From the NCBI GenBank assembly GCA_964645285.1, contig CAZYDR010000009.1, positions 1 through 52,419 of the forward strand: a stretch of 52,419 nt of DNA. The letters are read 5' to 3'. Under the pieces are notes generated by a model. It did not search any database and was not told where the DNA came from. It saw only the letters and a program-made list of their open reading frames with translations. The DNA is from JAYZAP01 sp964645285. Lineage in GTDB: Bacteria > Pseudomonadota > Alphaproteobacteria > JAAXGF01. Positions 52,338-52,419 of this stretch are shown piece after piece (positions within the stretch are counted from its first letter, which is position 1; each line of letters opens with the position of its first letter). The position numbers and the translations under genes were made by a program.

Positions 52338-52419
52338 ATGGCCCGCGTTACCGTTGAAGATTGCGTCATCAAAGTCCCGAACCGGTTCGAGCTCGTGTTG
52401 CTCGCCGGCAAACGCGCTC
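52338..52419 (+). CDS. rpoZ: RNA polymerase omega subunit, first 27 residues, cut by window edge
   Basis: The visible N-terminus MARVTVEDC and NRFELVLLA is diagnostic of RpoZ. The gene is truncated by the window end. It starts 117 bases after folK; GGAG lies 9-12 bases before the ATG. Confidence 0.93.
   Translation, partial: MARVTVEDCVIKVPNRFELVLLAGKRA

Overview
The window is a GC-rich chromosomal segment from an alphaproteobacterium, most likely Rhodospirillales-like. The evidence is an aapJQMP amino-acid ABC operon, an NDUFS4-like complex I accessory gene, a double cold-shock-domain protein next to a DUF192 protein, and a housekeeping block slt-dapA-smpB-UDG-NYN-folK-rpoZ. No phage, insertion sequence or CRISPR array was found. 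Coding density is high, with many 1-25 base gene overlaps.

Left region (1-12770, all minus strand). A ten-gene run builds an Mrp/Mnh-type cation/proton antiporter-like membrane module: E, F, G, an MrpA-C-terminus-like protein, B, C, three large antiporter subunits and one 82-residue protein. It runs straight into coxG. After a 178-base gap with a perfect 26-base tandem duplication comes a ferredoxin with four [4Fe-4S] clusters, a tungsten-type aldehyde ferredoxin oxidoreductase (AOR), a MoaD-like protein, an unknown 101-residue protein, CoxS-like [2Fe-2S] and CoxM-like FAD subunits, and a CoxD-type AAA ATPase cut by the window edge. No CoxL catalytic subunit lies between CoxS/M and CoxD. I read this as a possible composite redox system: a tungsto-enzyme wired to xanthine-oxidase-type electron-transfer subunits and possibly to an ion-pumping membrane arm. 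It is the best candidate here for something undescribed.

Middle region (13000-27100). This holds the cold-shock/DUF192 pair, an SGNH-hydrolase gene broken by two frameshifts, tRNA-Pro(TGG), and an island with an MttB-family methyltransferase, a class III aminotransferase and a DUF1989 protein. Then come the NDUFS4-like gene, tRNA-Arg(TCT) with a G-G mismatch in the anticodon stem, a DMT exporter, a bacteriohemerythrin and a TauD-family dioxygenase. The dioxygenase converges on a truncated GAF gene in what looks like a deletion scar. The GAF gene ends a coupled operon of an HTH-methyltransferase fusion (frameshifted near its start), an MFS transporter, a ketopantoate-reductase-like protein and an amidohydrolase with altered catalytic residues.

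Metal region (27116-32717). modABC (molybdate, possibly tungstate) is followed by znuA, which is divergent from zur-znuC-znuB across a palindromic Zur-box candidate. The Mod system could feed the AOR/Cox enzymes.

Amino-acid region (32701-46814). A cystathionine-beta-lyase-type gene and two small secreted or orphan genes precede aapJQMP, which has an intercistronic hairpin after aapJ. Convergent with it is a nine-gene minus-strand run: HAD dehalogenase, alpha/beta hydrolase, threonine/serine dehydratase, M20 deacylase, cysteine synthase, AlaX editing protein, mercaptopyruvate sulfurtransferase and two GNATs. Together they suggest uptake and processing of sulfur and hydroxy amino acids.

Right region (46842-52419). 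Soluble lytic transglycosylase, dapA, smpB, a family-5-like UDG, a NYN-domain protein, folK and the start of rpoZ.

Four genes carry apparent frameshifts or truncation, three of them near homopolymers. Sequencing error should be considered before calling them natural pseudogenes.
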